Shown piece by piece: positions 61,286-64,000 of a stretch of DNA of 64,000 nucleotides. A program made the position numbers and the translations under genes. Numbering within the stretch: the first letter of the stretch is position 1; every line of letters starts with the position of its first letter. This stretch comes from Vogesella urethralis (GTDB lineage: Bacteria > Pseudomonadota > Gammaproteobacteria > Burkholderiales > Chromobacteriaceae), in NCBI RefSeq assembly GCF_007644045.2, contig NZ_VMDW02000099.1, forward strand, positions 124,001 to 188,000. Direction: 5' to 3'. Below the pieces are notes generated by a model that was not told the DNA's origin, searched no databases, and saw nothing but the letters and a program-made list of their open reading frames with translations.

Positions 61286-62022
61286 GCATGATTTCCATCA
61301 AGAACGTCAGCAAATGGTACGGCGACTTTCAGGTGCTTACCGACTGCACGACCGACGTGAAAAAAGGCGAAGTGGTGGTGGTGTGCGGCCCGTCCGGCTC
61401 CGGCAAATCCACGCTGATCAAAACCGTCAACGCGCTGGAACCGTTCCAGAAGGGCGAGATCATCGTGGACGGCACCTCGGTAGGGGATGCCAAGACCGAC
61501 CTGCCCAAGCTGCGTAGCCGCGTGGGCATGGTGTTCCAGCACTTCGAACTGTTCCCGCACCTGTCCATTACCGAAAACCTGACCATCGCGCAGGAGCGTG
61601 TGCTGGGCCGCAGCAAGGACGAGGCGCTGCAGAAGGGTCTGCATTACCTGGACCGTGTCGGCCTGAAAGCGCACGCGCACAAGTTCCCTGGCCAACTGTC
61701 CGGCGGTCAGCAGCAGCGTGTGGCTATTGCCCGTGCGCTGTCGATGGACCCGATCGCCATGCTGTTCGACGAACCGACCTCGGCACTGGACCCGGAAATG
61801 GTGAACGAAGTGCTGGACGTGATGGTGGAGCTGGCCCAGGAAGGCATGACCATGATGTGCGTGACCCACGAGATGGGTTTTGCGCGCAAGGTAGCCAACC
61901 GCGTCATCTTCATGGACCGCGGCAGCATTGTGGAAGACTGCAGCAAGGACGAGTTCTTCGGCAACATCGACGCCCGCTCCGAGCGTGCCAAGCAGTTCTT
62001 GTCCAAGATCCTGCAGCATTGA
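61282..62022 (+). CDS. gltL: glutamate/aspartate ABC transporter ATPase GltL
   Basis: 246-aa ATPase with full Walker A (GPSGSGKST), Q-loop (MVFQHFELFPHLSITEN), LSGGQQQR signature and Walker B ([14 protein letters not shown]). Overlap with gltK makes this the regular partner of GltJK. It is clearly paralogous to the ATPase at 58046. Confidence 0.94.
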   Translation: MSMISIKNVSKWYGDFQVLTDCTTDVKKGEVVVVCGPSGSGKSTLIKTVNALEPFQKGEIIVDGTSVGDAKTDLPKLRSRVGMVFQHFELFPHLSITENLTIAQERVLGRSKDEALQKGLHYLDRVGLKAHAHKFPGQLSGGQQQRVAIARALSMDPIAMLFDEPTSALDPEMVNEVLDVMVELAQEGMTMMCVTHEMGFARKVANRVIFMDRGSIVEDCSKDEFFGNIDARSERAKQFLSKILQH

Positions 62023-62052
62023 GCCGGTCAGGCCGGGTCGTTGCCCGGCCGC

Positions 62053-62066
62053 GTTTCACATGAAAC
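62053..62066. promoter_or_regulatory. parS-like palindrome (13 of 14 core)
   Basis: GTTTCACATGAAAC has one central base changed from the ParB-site core. It is intergenic, 31 bases after gltL. Confidence 0.5.
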
Positions 62067-62085
62067 ACCGCGTTTTGCTCTTGTC

Positions 62086-62113
62086 GCCCTGCCATGTCTG
62101 GCAGGGCTTTTTT
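62086..62113 (+). terminator. rho-independent terminator of the glt operon
   Basis: GCCCTGCCA, TGTC, TGGCAGGGC, then TTTTTT. Confidence 0.93.
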
Positions 62114-62317
62114 ATGGATGGCCGGTATGCGCTGGTGTTTTATTGGTATGGGTGAGACGCTTGGAATGACGGGAGGCGTGGCATATTTATTGAATGCCAA
62201 TGCCTGCCTAAACGGCCGCTGTTTTATCGAGATTTTGCGCGCAGAAAGTATTTCTACGGGGTTCTGTTCGCTCTGCGCTTGGGCTACCATCTTTCCGTTC
62301 ACTCCAGAATCCTAGCC

Positions 62318-63529
62318 ATGTATTCCACGATTTATCTCGGGCGGCAGCCTATCGTCGATGCCCAGCAAAAGCGCGTAGCCTACGAATTGTTGTTCCGCTC
62401 CGGTCCGGAAAACCGTGCGTTATTCCAGGACGATGTGAATGCAACGGCGTCGGTCATCCGCCATGCCTTTATCGACCTGGGCCTGTCGCGGGTACTGGAG
62501 GGTTGTCCGGGGTTCGTGAATGTCAGCGAGAAGCTGCTGTTCAGCCCGGTGCTGGATTTGCTGCCGCCTGACATCATCATTCTGGAAATTCTGGAAAGCG
62601 TAAAACTGACGCCGTCGGTGTACGAGCGTTGCGCCCAGCTCAAGGCACGCGGTTTCCAGCTGGCCCTGGACGACGTGTGCGACATCTCGCCCGCCATGGC
62701 CCAGTTGCTGCCGCTGGTGGACTACCTGAAGTTCGATCTGCAACAGATTGCCCTGGCGGATCTGCCTTGCCTGCTGCAGCGGCTGGCGGGGTTTCGCGGC
62801 CAACTGCTGGCCGAGAAAGTCGATACCTTCGAGCAATTCGAAGCGTGCCGCCAGCTGGGTATTGGCCTGTTCCAGGGCTATTTCTTTGCCCGCCCCACCG
62901 TGATGAGCCATAACCGTGCCCACCCGCACCGCGCGCTGTTGCTGCGCTTGCTGGGCCTGGTGATGAGCGATGCCGACGTGACCGAGCTGGAAGCGGTGTT
63001 CAAGGCTGCGCCCGATATGGTGGTGGGGCTGCTCAAGCTGGTGAATGCCGCCGAGTCTTACCGTCAGCCGGTTGGTTCCATCCGTGAGGCCATCATCACG
63101 TTGGGGACATCCAAGCTGAAGCGCTGGGCGCTGATCATCCTGTTTGCGGCCGACTGCCGGCCATCGCAAGGCCCCAGCCCGCTGCTGGAAATGGCGGTGG
63201 TGCGTGGCCGCATGATGGAGTTACTGGCAGCCGACTACCACATCGACCCCGACGAGGCTTTCATGACCGGCGTGCTGTCGCTGGCCGATAGCCTGTTGGC
63301 CACCCCGATGGCCGAGCTGGTGGCCGGCCTGGCGCTGAGCCAGCAGGTGCAGCATGCCTTGTTGTCTCACGAGGGTACGCTGGGCGAACTGCTGTCGCAG
63401 GTAAAACTGGCGGAGTGCCAGGAGCAAAGCTCGCCGCTGCCCCAGATCGACGCCGAGCGTTACAACCAGTTGCAGCTGGACGCTCTGGCCTGGGTGCGCG
63501 AAACCTGGAGCGACGACTTTCTGGGCTGA
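62318..63529 (+). CDS. degenerate EAL plus HDOD signalling protein
   Basis: 403-aa protein of the YuxH type. The N-terminal EAL-like domain (about 1-200) has YELLFR in place of EAL-LR, and the catalytic DDFGTG loop is LDDVCDIS, so phosphodiesterase activity is unlikely. The HDOD domain (about 210-400) includes APDMVVGLLKLVNAAESYRQPVGSIREAIITLG. Such proteins link c-di-GMP or stress input to motility. It sits near pilU. Confidence 0.9.
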   Translation: MYSTIYLGRQPIVDAQQKRVAYELLFRSGPENRALFQDDVNATASVIRHAFIDLGLSRVLEGCPGFVNVSEKLLFSPVLDLLPPDIIILEILESVKLTPSVYERCAQLKARGFQLALDDVCDISPAMAQLLPLVDYLKFDLQQIALADLPCLLQRLAGFRGQLLAEKVDTFEQFEACRQLGIGLFQGYFFARPTVMSHNRAHPHRALLLRLLGLVMSDADVTELEAVFKAAPDMVVGLLKLVNAAESYRQPVGSIREAIITLGTSKLKRWALIILFAADCRPSQGPSPLLEMAVVRGRMMELLAADYHIDPDEAFMTGVLSLADSLLATPMAELVAGLALSQQVQHALLSHEGTLGELLSQVKLAECQEQSSPLPQIDAERYNQLQLDALAWVRETWSDDFLG

Positions 63530-63530
63530 A

Positions 63531-63541
63531 GGTTGGCCGCA
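63531..63541 (+). repeat. GGTTGGCCGCA word, exact copy after a stop codon
   Basis: Starts two bases after the TGA of the EAL-HDOD gene and just before the bidirectional terminator. Confidence 0.9.
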
Positions 63542-63552
63542 CGCGCACACTA

Positions 63553-63578
63553 AAAAAGCCGGCAGTTGCCGGCTTTTT
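63553..63578. terminator. bidirectional rho-independent terminator
   Basis: AAAAAGCCGGCA and TGCCGGCTTTTT form a near-perfect dyad, serving the convergent EAL-HDOD and pilU genes. Confidence 0.92.
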
Positions 63579-63604
63579 GCGTTCAGCAAGCGGCTTGGCC
63601 GCGG

Positions 63605-64000
63605 CTAGACGATATCGAGGTGATCCAGCCCGTCCAGCGGGTTGTGCTGTTTGGCTTTCTCGCTGTACAGCTTGATCTGCAGGCGCAGGTCGTTAATGGA
63701 GTCGGCATTGCGCAGCGCGTCTTCGTAGCTGACGCTGCCGGCTTCAAACAGATCGAACAGGGCCTGGTCGAAGGTCTGCATGCCCGATTCGCGCGAGCGA
63801 CCCATCACCTCTTTGATACCGCTGATTTCACCCTTGAAGATCATGTCCGAGATCAGCGGGCTGTTCAGCAGGATTTCCACGGCGGCGGTCCGCCCTTTGC
63901 TGCCTTTGAGCGGTACCAGCCGCTGCGAGATGATGGCGCGCATGTTCAGCGACAGGTCCATCAACACCTGCTGGTGGCGTTCTTCCGGGAAGAAGTTGAG
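63605..64000 (-). CDS. pilU: type IV pilus ATPase PilU (C-terminal part)
   Basis: The last 132 residues of a PilT/PilU-family hexameric ATPase; the rest runs beyond base 64000. Visible are LNFFPEERHQQVLMDLSLNMRAIISQRLVP and the C-terminal MIFKGEISGIKEVMGRSRESGMQTFDQALFDLFEAGSVSYEDALRNADSINDLRLQIKLYSE, which fits PilU rather than PilT. PilU works with PilT to retract type IV pili, needed for twitching and for DNA uptake. The Walker motifs lie outside the window. Confidence 0.9.
   Translation of the reverse strand, partial: LNFFPEERHQQVLMDLSLNMRAIISQRLVPLKGSKGRTAAVEILLNSPLISDMIFKGEISGIKEVMGRSRESGMQTFDQALFDLFEAGSVSYEDALRNADSINDLRLQIKLYSEKAKQHNPLDGLDHLDIV

Overview
The window is about 65% GC, gene-dense chromosomal DNA with no rRNA, tRNA, CRISPR array or recognisable transposase. 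Gene content (HemJ-type protoporphyrinogen oxidase, divergent rubredoxin/thiD, LptM next to cyaY, PilU, Anbu cluster, GltIJKL uptake, PurT) suggests a betaproteobacterium, most likely order Neisseriales and a Chromobacteriaceae-like genus such as Vogesella or Chromobacterium. This is an inference from protein style and context, not a database match.

Layout. 0-0.3 kb: the first 15 codons of thiC (minus) behind a TPP riboswitch. 0.4-2.2 kb: Pcm-like methyltransferase, rhodanese, ung. 2.2-2.5 kb: two copies of a hairpin-forming repeat. 2.5-9.2 kb: a polyamine-linked membrane module: AdoMet decarboxylase, a 51-aa membrane peptide, a DUF4178 zinc-ribbon protein and an SPFH-SHOCT protein on minus, a DUF350 membrane protein, then a membrane-embedded spermidine-synthase-like protein and a Tat-lipoprotein flavin oxidase on plus. 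9.2-12 kb: LysR divergent from GST and nitronate monooxygenase. 12-18.8 kb: PEP-CTERM protein, oligopeptidase PrlC, a repeat-filled gap, an orphan response regulator, a lipoprotein, a stand-alone FlgH and PurT. 18.9-23.3 kb: the Anbu / transglutaminase / alpha-E / ATP-grasp operon with an inserted GNAT gene. 24-30.4 kb: two photolyase-family genes, an atypical SDR, DUF2256, AzoR with a divergent LysR, and a DinB-like protein. 30.4-33.4 kb: HAD phosphatase, GNAT, thiE, thiD, rubredoxin. 33.4-40 kb: M48 lipoprotein, HemJ, CYTH phosphatase, LysR with an EamA-like transporter, thioredoxin, hemL. 40.2-44.3 kb: a 1375-aa SNF2 helicase. 44.3-47.2 kb: an AT-rich, repeat-rich regulatory region, an HTH regulator and a TPR-GGDEF protein. 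47.3-50 kb: VOC, WYL regulator, HhH, EVE, DUF1801 and a VOC gene broken by a 20-bp tandem duplication. 50.2-55.4 kb: a second TPR-GGDEF protein, then an MbnP/MbnH metallo-mystery pair with an outer-membrane barrel protein. 55.5-57.9 kb: GNAT, LptM, CyaY, YqaA-like protein, KsgA. 58-62 kb: a glutamate/aspartate ABC transporter with two ATPase genes. 62.3-64 kb: EAL-HDOD protein and the 3' part of pilU.

The most striking signal is not a gene. The 11-base word GGTTGGCCGCA (or its complement TGCGGCCAACC) occurs at least 25 times exactly, with about 20 one-mismatch copies. It occurs in both orientations, in several reading frames inside genes, and is over-represented between genes, often as inverted pairs just after stop codons. 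It behaves like a DNA uptake sequence, but lacks the CTG core of the Neisseriaceae dialects. The window also carries a type IV pilus retraction gene. A second non-gene signal is a set of four parS-like palindromes, which would place the window in the origin-proximal part of the chromosome.
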